Positions 1-8,018 of a DNA stretch of 38,961 nucleotides are shown piece by piece. Position numbers and translations under genes: made by a program. The stretch's first letter is position 1, and each line of letters starts with the position of its first letter. Source of the stretch: Hyphomicrobiaceae bacterium (lineage in GTDB: Bacteria; Pseudomonadota; Alphaproteobacteria; Rhizobiales; HXMU1428-3). Under the pieces are notes generated by a model. That model did no database searches. It was not told where the DNA came from and was given only the letters and a program-made list of their open reading frames with translations. Location: positions 1 through 38,961 of the forward strand of contig JAJFHF010000060.1 of assembly GCA_021775775.1 (NCBI GenBank), in the 5' to 3' direction.

Positions 1-155
1 GCATGATGTAGTCATGTAGCCTTTCACCCGAACTCGTTCGGGTGAAGCTCAACACGCAAGTCTTATTTCCTTGGGGCGGCCCGGCGGAAATAAGACGAGT
101 CCCTTGTTTCGTAAATAAGAAGAGCGTTTGGAGAAATCCAGACGCTCTTTTTTAT
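1..155. other. Structured region without a gene; possible 3' end of a small RNA
   Basis: No frame stays open here on the plus strand. Three hairpins follow one another: a 10-bp perfect stem with a CTCG loop at 23-46, an 11-bp perfect stem at 60-70/86-96 enclosing a GC-rich loop, and a terminator-like stem at 121-151 followed by T residues. Such a series ending in an intrinsic terminator is what the 3' part of a stable RNA gene or a long 3' UTR looks like. I compared it from memory with tmRNA, RNase P RNA, 4.5S RNA and 6S RNA and could not match it to any of them. The start of the transcript would lie outside the window. Confidence 0.35.
121..155 (+). terminator. Intrinsic terminator
   Basis: Stem AGAGCGT-T-TGGA / TCCA-G-ACGCTCT with a GAAA loop, followed by a T-rich run (TTTTTTATTTATT). 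It ends whatever transcript enters from the left edge of the window. Confidence 0.75.
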
Positions 156-216
156 TTATTTGTAAACATTAAAAAAACAACTTCTGCTAAACCATCTTCA
201 TAGTTACAATCATCTT

Positions 217-1023
217 ATGAAAAATATTTTCGTCAACTCGCTTACAGACCTTTTTACAAATATTTATTCCTATCTTAAAATATTTGTCCCTGTTTGGTTG
301 ATTAGCTTTATCACTATAGTTGTTATTCATATATGCTGGCACAATCAAACTGATCGTCTTCCACCTAACCTGGTATTTGAACTTCTTAATGTTCCTTTTA
401 TCTCTCTTCTTTTTCTTATTCTTTCAGCTAGACATCTGAACAATCAAAAATATCAACAAACTGCATCACTCCTTCAATCACGTCTTTACCTTTATACTGT
501 CGTCATTTTTACTCTTACAACATTGATCTACATCGCCTTAAATCAATTGGAAATGTTCACATTCCTATACTTCATAGAGTTCATGGTCTCACAATACCCA
601 GATATAAAAGCTCATGAATTATTGCCTTGGTCTTTTGCATTTAAACTAATTAATTTCCTTTTATTATCCCTATGCTACCCATTCTTTATAGTGAGCATTC
701 TTTCTTTTCAGGATAAAGGCACTCTTGAATTGCAGGCAATTTTAAAATGTATCAAAGGAAAAATATTATCCATTATTTTCATCAGTTTTTTATTTTCATT
801 ACTCATTGAATGGTTTTTGCATTTTTATGGTTACTTACTAATTTTGTTGGGTTTGAAAGTCGTTCATATATCACCATTATTTTCAACCTTAGAAATAGTA
901 TCAGCTGAAATTCATAATTTTTTCTATTACTTTGTTCATGATTTTATTTCAAATGTTTGGCACTTTCTCTTTTACATTTTCCTTTATTTAAACATAAAGA
1001 AAAAAGATCAATACTTTAAATAA
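217..1023 (+). CDS. Hypothetical AT-rich integral membrane protein
   Basis: A 268-residue protein that I do not recognise. It has about six hydrophobic segments, at roughly residues 19-40, 52-70, 90-112, 140-165, 183-215 and 237-258, with few charged residues outside the loops and a lysine-rich C-terminus (NIKKKDQYFK). The general outline recalls bacterial multi-pass proteins of the DUF975/glycerophosphoryl-diester-phosphodiesterase-membrane type, but I see no diagnostic motif. Base composition is clearly lower in GC than the genes to the right, and there is no good Shine-Dalgarno sequence before the ATG. It has no operon partner: a terminator-like hairpin lies upstream and a 260-bp gap downstream. 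The composition fits a recently acquired or poorly conserved gene. Confidence 0.6.
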   Translation: MKNIFVNSLTDLFTNIYSYLKIFVPVWLISFITIVVIHICWHNQTDRLPPNLVFELLNVPFISLLFLILSARHLNNQKYQQTASLLQSRLYLYTVVIFTLTTLIYIALNQLEMFTFLYFIEFMVSQYPDIKAHELLPWSFAFKLINFLLLSLCYPFFIVSILSFQDKGTLELQAILKCIKGKILSIIFISFLFSLLIEWFLHFYGYLLILLGLKVVHISPLFSTLEIVSAEIHNFFYYFVHDFISNVWHFLFYIFLYLNIKKKDQYFK

Positions 1024-1079
1024 GTATCATATGTACCATGCAAAACAACTTATGTGATCACATCGAATATGATGGGAGA

Positions 1080-1256
1080 ATGAGTTTGCATAAACTTGCT
1101 ATGAGCGCTCTTTTTAGGTAGGTAATCCTCATCGCGACGTCAGTCTTTTGTAACTTCATACCGGCCCAAGCCAAACTCAAAGATAACAATGACAAAAACC
1201 CTTTTCCAAACAATCAAAATTATTTTGTGAACCATCCTCCCCCTTATCGCGACTAA
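1080..1256 (+). pseudogene. Small secreted-protein gene interrupted by an in-frame amber codon
   Basis: Starting at ATG 1080 (or TTG 1086, which is better placed behind GGAGA at 1075-1079), codons run MSLHKLAMSALFR, then TAG at 1119-1121, then continue in the same frame with a hydrophobic stretch and AQA, ending at TAA 1254. Ignoring the TAG, the product is a signal peptide (basic start, hydrophobic core, AxA cleavage site after FIPAQA) plus a short mature part rich in Asn and Pro ending PPPYRD. No start codon lies just downstream of the TAG. The simplest reading is a decayed gene; a sequencing error or amber readthrough would look the same. The intact gene after it has a similar design (short, secreted), but the mature parts do not look alike. 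Confidence 0.4.
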
Positions 1257-1288
1257 CTCCTAGAAACAAACATTTAACAGGAGTTGAG

Positions 1289-1672
1289 ATGATGAAACTT
1301 GCTATAACAATATCAATAATCGCCTTTGGTCTTGGGCTGAGCGCCGCGCAAGCCTTTCCAGTTACCTCGGTGCAAAAAGATACAGCGCGCTTAGGAGCAG
1401 CGCCAGAAAGTTCCGTTTTACTTGTGGGCCAAAACAGTTACAAACCCGCAAAGGCTTACAAAAACAAAAAACGGCGCGCACATCGCGGTGCCACAAACCT
1501 AAAAACCAACCGTCGCCGTGTCGGTGACACCTGTCCAGGCGGCGACCATAAATGCATTAAGGACTTAAAAGCCAATTGCGATAAAGCCAAGGGTGGCTTA
1601 TCAACTGAGCCAGATGGCGGCGTCGATTGCTTCGTCGTTGGCATTCATGATCAACCCGATCAATCCGACTAA
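1289..1672 (+). CDS. Small secreted basic protein with four cysteines, unknown function
   Basis: 127 residues. AGGAG at 1279-1283 precedes two adjacent ATG codons (1289, 1292), either of which could be used. Residues 1-22 form a signal peptide with cleavage after SAAQA. The mature part is basic in its first half (KNKKRRAHRG, residues 59-68; NRRR near 74) and carries four cysteines in its second half (DTC, HKC, ANC, VDC), spaced so that two disulfides are possible. I recognise no family. A 13-bp perfect inverted repeat downstream probably ends the transcript. Likely periplasmic or released; the function cannot be read from the sequence. Confidence 0.6.
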   Translation: MMKLAITISIIAFGLGLSAAQAFPVTSVQKDTARLGAAPESSVLLVGQNSYKPAKAYKNKKRRAHRGATNLKTNRRRVGDTCPGGDHKCIKDLKANCDKAKGGLSTEPDGGVDCFVVGIHDQPDQSD

Positions 1673-1703
1673 TCTGATGAATACAGATCCTTATCCCTCC
1701 CAA

Positions 1704-1747
1704 GCCGGTCTCTTAAAAAATCCTTTATCCCAAATTAAGAGACCGGC
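1704..1747 (+). terminator. Long inverted repeat, probable terminator
   Basis: Perfect 13-bp arms (GCCGGTCTCTTAA at 1704-1716; its complement at 1735-1747) with an 18-nt loop, followed by ATAGTCTTTT. The T-tract is weak, so it may be an mRNA-stabilising hairpin instead. Confidence 0.5.
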
Positions 1748-1899
1748 ATAGTCTTTTAAAAAAGCCTTTCAACAAATACTCTCATAACAATAATTTCATC
1801 GCTCTCCCCTTGCCTTTCGCCCGATCACCCCTCATCATGCCCCCAACTTGCAAAAGAAAACCCGCCATGCAAAAGAATGGCAAAAAAGGGATGGCTAAA

Positions 1900-2580
1900 A
1901 TGATTGATTTATACACCTGGGTAACCCCCAATGGCTGGAAGGTGTCCGCCGCGTTAGAAGAAATGAAATTGCCCTATAACGTCAAACCCATTGATATCAA
2001 CACCAACATCCAAAAAGAAGCTGACTTTATCGCGCTTAACCCAAATGGGCGCATCCCGGTGATTGTGGACAAAGAGCTTGATGATTTTGTTGTCTTTGAA
2101 TCAGGGGCCATCCTTATTTATTTGGCAGAAAAAACCGGCCAGCTTATGCCAACCGACGTCAAGGGCCGCTCAAACGTTATGCAGTGGTTGATGTTCCAAA
2201 TGGGTGGCCTTGGCCCCATGCAGGGTCAAGCTCATGTGTTTTTTCGCTATTTTCCTGAAAAAATACCGCCCGCTATTGAACGCTATCAAAATGAAACCAA
2301 GCGGCTCTACACTGTGCTTGATACCAGATTGAAAGACCATGAATATTTAGCTGGTGATTTCTCCATTGCCGACATTGCCCATTGGTCCTGGGCTCGAATT
2401 CATGGATGGGCAGGTATAAAAATAGATGATCTACCAAACCTACAACGCTGGCTTGATCAGTTAGAGGCCCGCCCCGCAATGGCCAAAGGCGCAAAAATTC
2501 CTCATGAAGTCAACTATCGTGATGATCCTGAAGGCGCGGAAAAACTTGTGAAAGCAGCTCGTGCAATGGTCAGTAAATAA
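1900..2580 (+). CDS. Glutathione S-transferase family protein (YfcG/Ure2p-like)
   Basis: A 226-residue cytosolic GST. The N-terminal thioredoxin-like domain begins [15 protein letters not shown] and continues to the glutathione-binding [11 protein letters not shown] and [15 protein letters not shown] segments (about residues 48-80). The all-helical C-terminal domain contains [16 protein letters not shown] and the N-capping-box region [15 protein letters not shown]. The TPNGWKV start matches the YfcG/YghU class, whose members act as glutathione-dependent disulfide or peroxide reductases; that function is inferred from the family. The frame is open from TTG 1810, but I chose ATG 1900 because AAGGG lies nine bases before it and the family starts there; ATG 1891 is the alternative. 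Convergent with the next gene. Confidence 0.85.
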   Translation: MIDLYTWVTPNGWKVSAALEEMKLPYNVKPIDINTNIQKEADFIALNPNGRIPVIVDKELDDFVVFESGAILIYLAEKTGQLMPTDVKGRSNVMQWLMFQMGGLGPMQGQAHVFFRYFPEKIPPAIERYQNETKRLYTVLDTRLKDHEYLAGDFSIADIAHWSWARIHGWAGIKIDDLPNLQRWLDQLEARPAMAKGAKIPHEVNYRDDPEGAEKLVKAARAMVSK

Positions 2581-2611
2581 GTCTGCCAACGCACAAACCA
2601 GAAAGCAAAAA

Positions 2612-2650
2612 ACGGTAAGGGAGCTCACCCCCCCCCTTACCCTTAACTAC
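2612..2650. terminator. Probable bidirectional terminator with a nine-C run
   Basis: GGTAAGGG ... CCCTTACC inverted repeat between the convergent GST and PPOX genes, enclosing AGCTCA and a run of nine cytosines. No long T-tract follows on either strand, so termination is inferred mainly from position. Confidence 0.35.
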
Positions 2651-2666
2651 CGGCTATAAGCTTGGG

Positions 2667-3323
2667 CTACCCTTGCCCCTTTTCAATATCGCCAACCCAG
2701 TCTTCAATCGTAATAACACCGCCCTCTTTCTCAGGCCGGCCAACATCTTTGGGCGCCAAAACATCTTGCACCAGGTCAACCCGTTTCCAGCCCGCAAGCG
2801 GGGTCTCTTTACCAACTTCAGGTACATAATGGGATTGTTCTTTAAGGTCCATTTTCGGAATATAACGCGGGCAGTTAATCCAAAGCCGAGATAAATTCAC
2901 GCGAACAATCAGCTCCGCCTCCTTATAGTCAGCCAACAACGGGTCATCTTTGCTCACTGTGGCTTTACCATGAACACGCATGCGTTGAGGGGTTTCAAAA
3001 TTGATAAACAACAAACCAACCTCAGGCTTTGCCATAATATTCCCCATGGAATAAAACATCCCATTCCCATCATAACTAGGGAACGCCAAAGTTTTCTCAT
3101 CAAGAATTTTAACAAAGCCAGGCCCACCGCCCTTATAAGAAACGGTTGGTCCCCCATCAGGCGTAATCGTTGAGAGAAAAAACATGGTTTGCGCTTCAAG
3201 AAAAGATTTTTCACCCTCCTCAAAAACATCTTTAACAATAATGTCTTCCAAACGATCAGCAAGCTTCGTGGTCTCAAAACCCTCTTGCAAGTTGCGATGC
3301 TCATCGCTGTAAAAGTCACTCAT
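2667..3323 (-). CDS. Pyridoxamine 5'-phosphate oxidase (PPOX)-family FMN-binding protein
   Basis: A 218-residue protein with a split-barrel flavin-binding fold. The recognisable part runs from about residue 42 (EAQTMFFLSTITPDGGPTVSYKGG) through FPSYDGNGMFYSMGNIMAKPEVGLLFI to RMRVHGKATV, the usual pattern in which a GNxxxSMGNI-like loop contacts FMN phosphate. Members of this subgroup are soluble flavoproteins of undefined substrate; true PdxH activity is unlikely because the C-terminal PdxH signature is absent. GGGAGAG lies seven to eight bases before the ATG. It follows ubiK on the same strand with a 116-bp gap, so co-transcription is possible. Confidence 0.8.
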   Translation of the reverse strand: MSDFYSDEHRNLQEGFETTKLADRLEDIIVKDVFEEGEKSFLEAQTMFFLSTITPDGGPTVSYKGGGPGFVKILDEKTLAFPSYDGNGMFYSMGNIMAKPEVGLLFINFETPQRMRVHGKATVSKDDPLLADYKEAELIVRVNLSRLWINCPRYIPKMDLKEQSHYVPEVGKETPLAGWKRVDLVQDVLAPKDVGRPEKEGGVITIEDWVGDIEKGQG

Positions 3324-3439
3324 GACGTATCTCTCCCTTTAATGAGGCATTCCAACTTTATTATTTAGATGTTTTTACACAACAATCATATTCCAACAAT
3401 TCACTGCAATGATACAAAGAAGAAATCAAAACTGGATAT

Positions 3440-3685
3440 TCACAAACGCTCTTCTAAAGCCTTAAGGCGTGCTTCAAGCTTGTCATTTTCATCGCGAGCC
3501 TTTGCAGCCATCTCTTTGACAGCTTCAAATTCCTCACGAGAAACAACATCCATCTCATTGAGCAATTTTTCGCCTTGCGAACGAAACAATACCTCAACCT
3601 CTTTACTCACCCCCTGGGCCGCACCAGCTGCATTGGTCATGATCTTGGCAAGTTCATCAAAAAATTGACTTTTCATTTGAGACAT
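3440..3685 (-). CDS. ubiK: Ubiquinone biosynthesis accessory factor UbiK (BMFP domain)
   Basis: 81 residues. The N-terminal half (FFDELAKIMTNAAGAAQGVSKEVEVLFRSQGEKLLNEM in outline) is an amphipathic helix; from about residue 48 a coiled coil (REEFEAVKEMAAKARDEN...LEARLKALEERL) is the trimerising part typical of the YqiC/BMFP family. In other proteobacteria UbiK binds lipids and helps the Ubi complex under aerobic conditions. Start: MSQ at 3685 has AGGAG eleven bases upstream; the internal ATG 3676 would be too far from it. It is divergent from lgt, an arrangement common in Rhizobiales as I recall it. Confidence 0.88.
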   Translation of the reverse strand: MSQMKSQFFDELAKIMTNAAGAAQGVSKEVEVLFRSQGEKLLNEMDVVSREEFEAVKEMAAKARDENDKLEARLKALEERL

Positions 3686-3884
3686 TTGTTGTCGTGCTCC
3701 TAAATCACTCTAAATTGCACACTCTTTATGACATTCTCAAGGATCCCAATCAAGCAAAGTTCTGCTTTAAAAAACACACCTTAATCACCTCATAAATACC
3801 TTTTGCCATATAGTCTCTTGACAGTTCTGCTATCTCGTCTCACTCTCGGGCCGATTTTATAATAAGTTATAAGGATCATTATAT

Positions 3885-4703
3885 ATGAATAGCGTACTGC
3901 CTTTTCCAGATATCGGAGAAATAGCGTTCTCGTTAGGGCCGGTGGATGTGCGCTGGTATGGTCTCTCTTATGCCGTTGGCTTATTGCTCGCCTGGATCTA
4001 CGTCCGTCAATTAATAACAAATGAACAGCTGTGGGGCGGCGCTGCTCCTATTGCACAAGATGATGTAGATGATTTCTTACTATGGGCAACGCTAGCTGTG
4101 GTCTTAGGCGGTAGGCTTGGCTATGTCCTCTTCTACCAACCGAGCTTTTATTTCCAAAACCCCGCAGAAATTTTCAATTTACAAAAGGGGGGCATGGCTT
4201 TCCATGGCGCCGCCATTAGCGTCACCCTCGTTGCTTATATTTTTGCGCGCCGCCGCGCACTCCCCCTTCTCTCCCTCACTGATGTGGTCACCGCCGCTGT
4301 CCCCATAGGACTGTTTTTTGGTCGTTGTGCAAATTTCATCAATGGAGAGCTCTGGGGCCGCGTAACAGATGTTCCATGGGCAATGATCTTTCCCGGGTCA
4401 GATGGCCAACCACGCCACCCAAGCCAACTCTATGAAGCCGCACTAGAAGGTCTCGTGCTATTTATAATATTACGCCTCGCCACACACCAGTGGCACAAAT
4501 TAAAAAAACCAGGCACCGTTACCGGCATCTTCTTATTAGGCTATGGTTTGGCACGAAGCTTTGTTGAATATTTTTATAGACAACCAGATCTAACCCATCC
4601 AATTAGTGTAAACACACCACTAACGCCAGGCTTAGCTTATTCAATTCCCATGGTTCTGCTCGGCATTTACCTTATCTATAAGCCATCACGGTCTAAACAT
4701 TGA
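3885..4703 (+). CDS. lgt: Prolipoprotein diacylglyceryl transferase Lgt
   Basis: 272 residues, usual family length, seven predicted membrane segments. Transfers diacylglycerol from phosphatidylglycerol to the lipobox cysteine of prolipoproteins at the inner membrane, the first step of lipoprotein maturation. The sequence shows the conserved MAFHGAAISV (His107, matching the essential His of E. coli Lgt), the Lgt signature FFGRCANFINGELWG (about 145-158, with essential Arg147) and RHPSQLYEAALEG (178-190). AAGGA lies nine bases before the ATG. First gene of a run with midA and pgeF; a predicted lipoprotein that would be its substrate lies further on at 6912. Confidence 0.96.
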   Translation: MNSVLPFPDIGEIAFSLGPVDVRWYGLSYAVGLLLAWIYVRQLITNEQLWGGAAPIAQDDVDDFLLWATLAVVLGGRLGYVLFYQPSFYFQNPAEIFNLQKGGMAFHGAAISVTLVAYIFARRRALPLLSLTDVVTAAVPIGLFFGRCANFINGELWGRVTDVPWAMIFPGSDGQPRHPSQLYEAALEGLVLFIILRLATHQWHKLKKPGTVTGIFLLGYGLARSFVEYFYRQPDLTHPISVNTPLTPGLAYSIPMVLLGIYLIYKPSRSKH

Positions 4704-4771
4704 TATAAATGTATATTTTAGATGTTTTATACTATAGTAATCTCATAAAACAGTGTTTATAACCGTGCATT

Positions 4772-5899
4772 ATGGATGAGTATCAACCAACATTGCTTGA
4801 GCAACAGCTAAAAACCTATATCCAAACAAATGGCCCCATTTCCACGCGGGCCTATATAGAAGCTTGCCTTTATGACCCTGAGCACGGCTACTACCGGGCT
4901 GGCAATCCCATCGGTGCTCAAGGGGATTTTATTACAGCACCCGAGATTAGCCAAATGTTTGGTGAAATGATTAGCATTTGGTGCGTTCTAACATGGCAAA
5001 CAATGGGACACCCAGTTCCTTTACAAATTGTTGAGTTAGGACCAGGGCGCGGCACATTAATGGCAGATATGTTACGCTCTCTTACAAAGCTTCACCCACA
5101 ATTTGAAATGATTTCAATTCATATGGTGGAGCGTTCCATCAACTTACGCGCCTCACAACAGGCCATGTTAGGGGATTTTCCTTGCCCCAAACACTGGCAT
5201 GATCACTTAAGCCAAGTCCCCCCTGGTCCAACCATAATCATAGCAAACGAATTTTTAGATTGTTTACCCATTCGCCAATTTGTCAAACAATCACAAGCCT
5301 GGCATGAACGTGTCGTGACACTAGATGAGAACAACCAACTTTGTTTTGCTGTCGGCCCGCAATTGCCACCAGGACTCATCATTCCAAAACGTTTTGAGAC
5401 TGCCAAAACAGGCTCAATTTTTGAATATTGCCCGGATTTAGAAGGCTTGATTTCATCCCTAAATCAACGCGCCAGTCAACACCCAATGGTCGCGCTCTTC
5501 ATTGATTATGGTTTTGAAGGTCCAGCTCTTGGAGAAACATTCCAAGCCTTACAAAAACATAAACCCGTCTCTCCATTTGTGAACCCAGGAAATGTTGATT
5601 TAACCGCCCATATCGATTTTACAGCCCTAGCAGCTCATTGTGTCGCCAATGGCCTCAAAGCCCATGGCCCGCGTGACCAAGGCGCTTTTCTATCCCAGCT
5701 TGGCATTGGCGCGCGCGCGCAAACACTTGTGCAAAATGCAAATGAAACCCAAGCCAAGAAATTAGCCAGTGACGTTATCCGCCTTGTCGCCCCAGAACAT
5801 ATGGGCGCTTTATTTAAAACAATGTGTGTTACCAGCAACTTCATCCAACCACCTCCCCCATTTGATCAACAGGTAGAAGCACCCCATGACCAAACATAG
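4772..5899 (+). CDS. SAM-dependent methyltransferase, MidA/NDUFAF7 (DUF185) family
   Basis: 375 residues. The conserved N-terminal segment GYYRAGNPIGAQGDFITAPE (about 39-58) leads into the SAM-binding motif VELGPGRGTL (87-96); ANEFLDCLPIRQF (about 158-170) is the family's NEFLDALP motif with Cys for Ala. The mitochondrial homologue NDUFAF7 dimethylates an arginine of NDUFS2 during complex I assembly; bacterial members are thought to act alike, but the substrate is not shown here. The start has no strong Shine-Dalgarno. The 3' end overlaps pgeF by 14 bp, indicating translational coupling. The lgt-midA-pgeF order is typical of Rhizobiales. Confidence 0.88.
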   Translation: MDEYQPTLLEQQLKTYIQTNGPISTRAYIEACLYDPEHGYYRAGNPIGAQGDFITAPEISQMFGEMISIWCVLTWQTMGHPVPLQIVELGPGRGTLMADMLRSLTKLHPQFEMISIHMVERSINLRASQQAMLGDFPCPKHWHDHLSQVPPGPTIIIANEFLDCLPIRQFVKQSQAWHERVVTLDENNQLCFAVGPQLPPGLIIPKRFETAKTGSIFEYCPDLEGLISSLNQRASQHPMVALFIDYGFEGPALGETFQALQKHKPVSPFVNPGNVDLTAHIDFTALAAHCVANGLKAHGPRDQGAFLSQLGIGARAQTLVQNANETQAKKLASDVIRLVAPEHMGALFKTMCVTSNFIQPPPPFDQQVEAPHDQT

Positions 5900-6659
5900 A
5901 TTTGAATGTGACACCCTAAGCCTTCAAGGTTTTTCACATGGCTTCTTCACACGCAATGGCGGTGTATCCACTGAACCCTATAATTCTTTAAACTGTGGCT
6001 TTGGATCCGGGGATGATAAATATAATGTTCAAAAAAACAGAGACATTGTCACCCATACGCTAGGCGCACTAGACGCGTCTATCATAACCCCCCATCAACA
6101 TCACAGCACTGATGTTATTATAGCTGATGAAAGATGGGAGCCAGACACGGCCCCCAAAGGCGATGCAATTGTAACCCAAACCAACAATTTAATCATTGGC
6201 GTTTTAACCGCTGATTGCGCGCCAATATTATTTATTGACCCCAAACAAAAAATCATTGCTGCAACCCATGCAGGATGGCGCGGAGCCCTTGGCGGCATAT
6301 TAGAAAACACCATAGACGCCATGCGCAGCTTAGGCGCTAAAAAACGAGATATAATTGCTAGTATTGGTCCCGCACTGAGTGTCAAAAAATTTGAAGTCGG
6401 TCCAGAATTCTACCAACAATTCATTGATCAAGATCCTAAGTTTGCTAATTTCTTCTCGAAAAATGAGACAAGCAAAAAACATCATTTTGATATGGGGGAG
6501 TTTATAATTTGGAAACTCAAGAATGCCGGGATAGACCAAGCAAGCACTTTACCTCAGTGCACCTATGAAAACGAATCACTCTTCTTTAGTTATCGACGAA
6601 ACACGCATCATTCTATGGAAGATTATGGCCGTCAGATCTCAGCTATCGTCATAAACTAG
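5886..6659 (+). CDS. pgeF: Peptidoglycan editing factor PgeF (YfiH/laccase-domain family)
   Basis: 257 residues. Family hallmarks are present: GFFTRNGGVS near the start, QHHSTDV (His73), TADCAPILF (Cys111) and ATHAGWRGALGGI (His128). His-Cys-His bind one zinc in this family. Older annotations call it polyphenol oxidase or laccase; E. coli YfiH was later linked to removing muropeptide-precursor errors (L-Ser in place of L-Ala), and mammalian homologue LACC1 acts on purine nucleosides. Which activity applies here cannot be read from the sequence. Overlaps midA by 14 bp. No terminator is evident directly after it. Confidence 0.92.
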   Translation: MTKHRFECDTLSLQGFSHGFFTRNGGVSTEPYNSLNCGFGSGDDKYNVQKNRDIVTHTLGALDASIITPHQHHSTDVIIADERWEPDTAPKGDAIVTQTNNLIIGVLTADCAPILFIDPKQKIIAATHAGWRGALGGILENTIDAMRSLGAKKRDIIASIGPALSVKKFEVGPEFYQQFIDQDPKFANFFSKNETSKKHHFDMGEFIIWKLKNAGIDQASTLPQCTYENESLFFSYRRNTHHSMEDYGRQISAIVIN

Positions 6660-6846
6660 TGCAAATATGTCGCAATTGTGGCATCCACGTCCTCCAAATA
6701 CGCCAAATCCCCGTCTAACCGTCCACAAACACTAGACGTATATTTATGCACAAGGTATCTATATGGACAGATAGGGTGCCGGTGTGTGTCCTAAAAGTAA
6801 TGCTTAATATGTTGTTGTCACCGGACTTTCCAAATAACTGAATTTA

Positions 6847-6883
6847 ATGGTTTTAATCTCATCTACCATCGAGATGGAACCAT
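6847..6883. repeat. Imperfect inverted repeat in the lipoprotein leader
   Basis: ATGGTT ... ATCTC ... GAGAT ... AACCAT form nested inverted arms with a ten-base loop, ending 28 bases before the GTG start of the lipoprotein gene. It could be an operator or an mRNA leader hairpin; nothing in the sequence decides between them. Confidence 0.3.
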
Positions 6884-6911
6884 AGAACTGAATTCAAGGG
6901 GGATTTATAAG

Positions 6912-7958
6912 GTGGCTAATTTTAGCACTTTACCAGTGCTGGGCGCTAAGCGTTTCCAATTCATAATGTCATTTATAAAGTCATTTATAAAAATGATCTT
7001 TATTGCGGTTTTATTGGTCAATTTAACGGCTTGTGACAGCACATCAAATCTTGGATCAACACTTGGTTCAACTGTAGGGCTGAATTCCAAAACAGCCTCC
7101 AAAACGCAAGCAAACAGCCAATCTTTAAAACCGATAGCATTTGCCCCACTTGTGGGTGTACCAGCAGATGTCTCGAAAAAGATGTTACTGGCAGTCAAAT
7201 CAACCGCGCGGGCAAAAAAATGGCCCGTAACAGAAGATCTTTCGAAAGCACATTATTTAGTGAATGGGCATTTTACGGCTTATCCAACCAATACCGGCGG
7301 CAAATTATCATATATTTGGGATGTTAAAAATAACAAAGGGGTACATTTGCACCGCGTGATTGGCAATGAACTTGTGAAAGGAAGCAAAACCAACAATGCA
7401 TGGTCATTGATAAATGATAGCATCATCACAAAAGTCGCTGACACATCCACAGGTCAATTAAACAATTGGTTTGTAGCAAACCAACAAGCAACCACAAAAT
7501 CCCCTACAAACACACCTGAAGATCCCACACGAATTTCTCCAATCGCTCAAACACAAAAAACGGATGAGCCTCTGATTACCGGTGCTGTTGGAAAACGCAC
7601 AGGCACTAACTTAACGTTAGTCCAACCAGTTGTAGGGGCGCCTGGCGATGGGCGCATTTCTTTGACCAACGCTTTGCGCCATGAGCTCAAGAAAAATGGA
7701 GTGCCCTTGTCCACCCGGCGCGCACCAGGCGGCTATACTGTTAAAGGAAATGTGAAGCTTGAAAATTTAAGCAAAAAACAACAAAAAATTCAAATAACCT
7801 GGAACGTCTATGATGGACAAGGCCACCGAGTTGGTACCGTCTCTCAAAAGAATACTGTTCCAGCTGGCTCGTTAAATGGCGCATGGGGCCCTACAGCTGA
7901 AGCAGCAGCATCTGCTGCTGCAAAAGGGATCGTAAAATTATTACCGTCCAAAAAATAA
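6912..7958 (+). CDS. Putative lipoprotein with an internally duplicated domain
   Basis: 348 residues from GTG 6912, chosen because GGGGG ends nine bases upstream; ATG 6966 or 6990 would give a more usual signal length but lack a ribosome site. The hydrophobic stretch MIFIAVLLVNLTAC ends in a lipobox (LTA|C, Cys41). After a Ser/Thr-rich linker there are two similar halves: about residues 75-185 (LVGVPADVS ... YLVNGHF ... YIWDVKNNKG) and 238-346 (VVGAPGDGR ... YTVKGNV ... ITWNVYDGQG ... AWG). Each has the pattern V/L-VG-P-D, a helix, a V-G strand, a xxW-V-D/N-xxG strand and a helical end, so the protein looks like a tandem repeat of one fold. The family is unknown to me. The protein should be lipidated by the upstream Lgt and face the periplasm. 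Confidence 0.7.
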   Translation: MANFSTLPVLGAKRFQFIMSFIKSFIKMIFIAVLLVNLTACDSTSNLGSTLGSTVGLNSKTASKTQANSQSLKPIAFAPLVGVPADVSKKMLLAVKSTARAKKWPVTEDLSKAHYLVNGHFTAYPTNTGGKLSYIWDVKNNKGVHLHRVIGNELVKGSKTNNAWSLINDSIITKVADTSTGQLNNWFVANQQATTKSPTNTPEDPTRISPIAQTQKTDEPLITGAVGKRTGTNLTLVQPVVGAPGDGRISLTNALRHELKKNGVPLSTRRAPGGYTVKGNVKLENLSKKQQKIQITWNVYDGQGHRVGTVSQKNTVPAGSLNGAWGPTAEAAASAAAKGIVKLLPSKK

Positions 7959-7985
7959 TTAATTTTTAAAAGTTCACTTTTATAA

Positions 7986-8018
7986 AGCCCAGCGCTGTTT
8001 ACAGCACTGGGCTCTTTT
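7986..8018 (+). terminator. Intrinsic terminator after the lipoprotein gene
   Basis: Stem AGCCCAG-C-GCTG / CAGC-A-CTGGGCT with a TTTA loop, followed by CTTTTGTT. It separates the lipoprotein gene from prs. Confidence 0.85.

Noticed and set aside
1052-1063. ATGTGATCACAT as a CRP/FNR site
   Set aside because: The half-sites overlap with no spacer, so the geometry differs from the two TGTGAT-N4-ATCACA sites; it lies in front of the interrupted small gene.
2667-3323. PdxH (true pyridoxamine phosphate oxidase)
   Set aside because: It lacks the PdxH C-terminal signature; only the general flavin split-barrel pattern is present.
3818-3863. TTGACA and TATAAT as an lgt promoter
   Set aside because: The spacer is 34 bp, twice the usual length, so the two hexamers cannot belong to one promoter.
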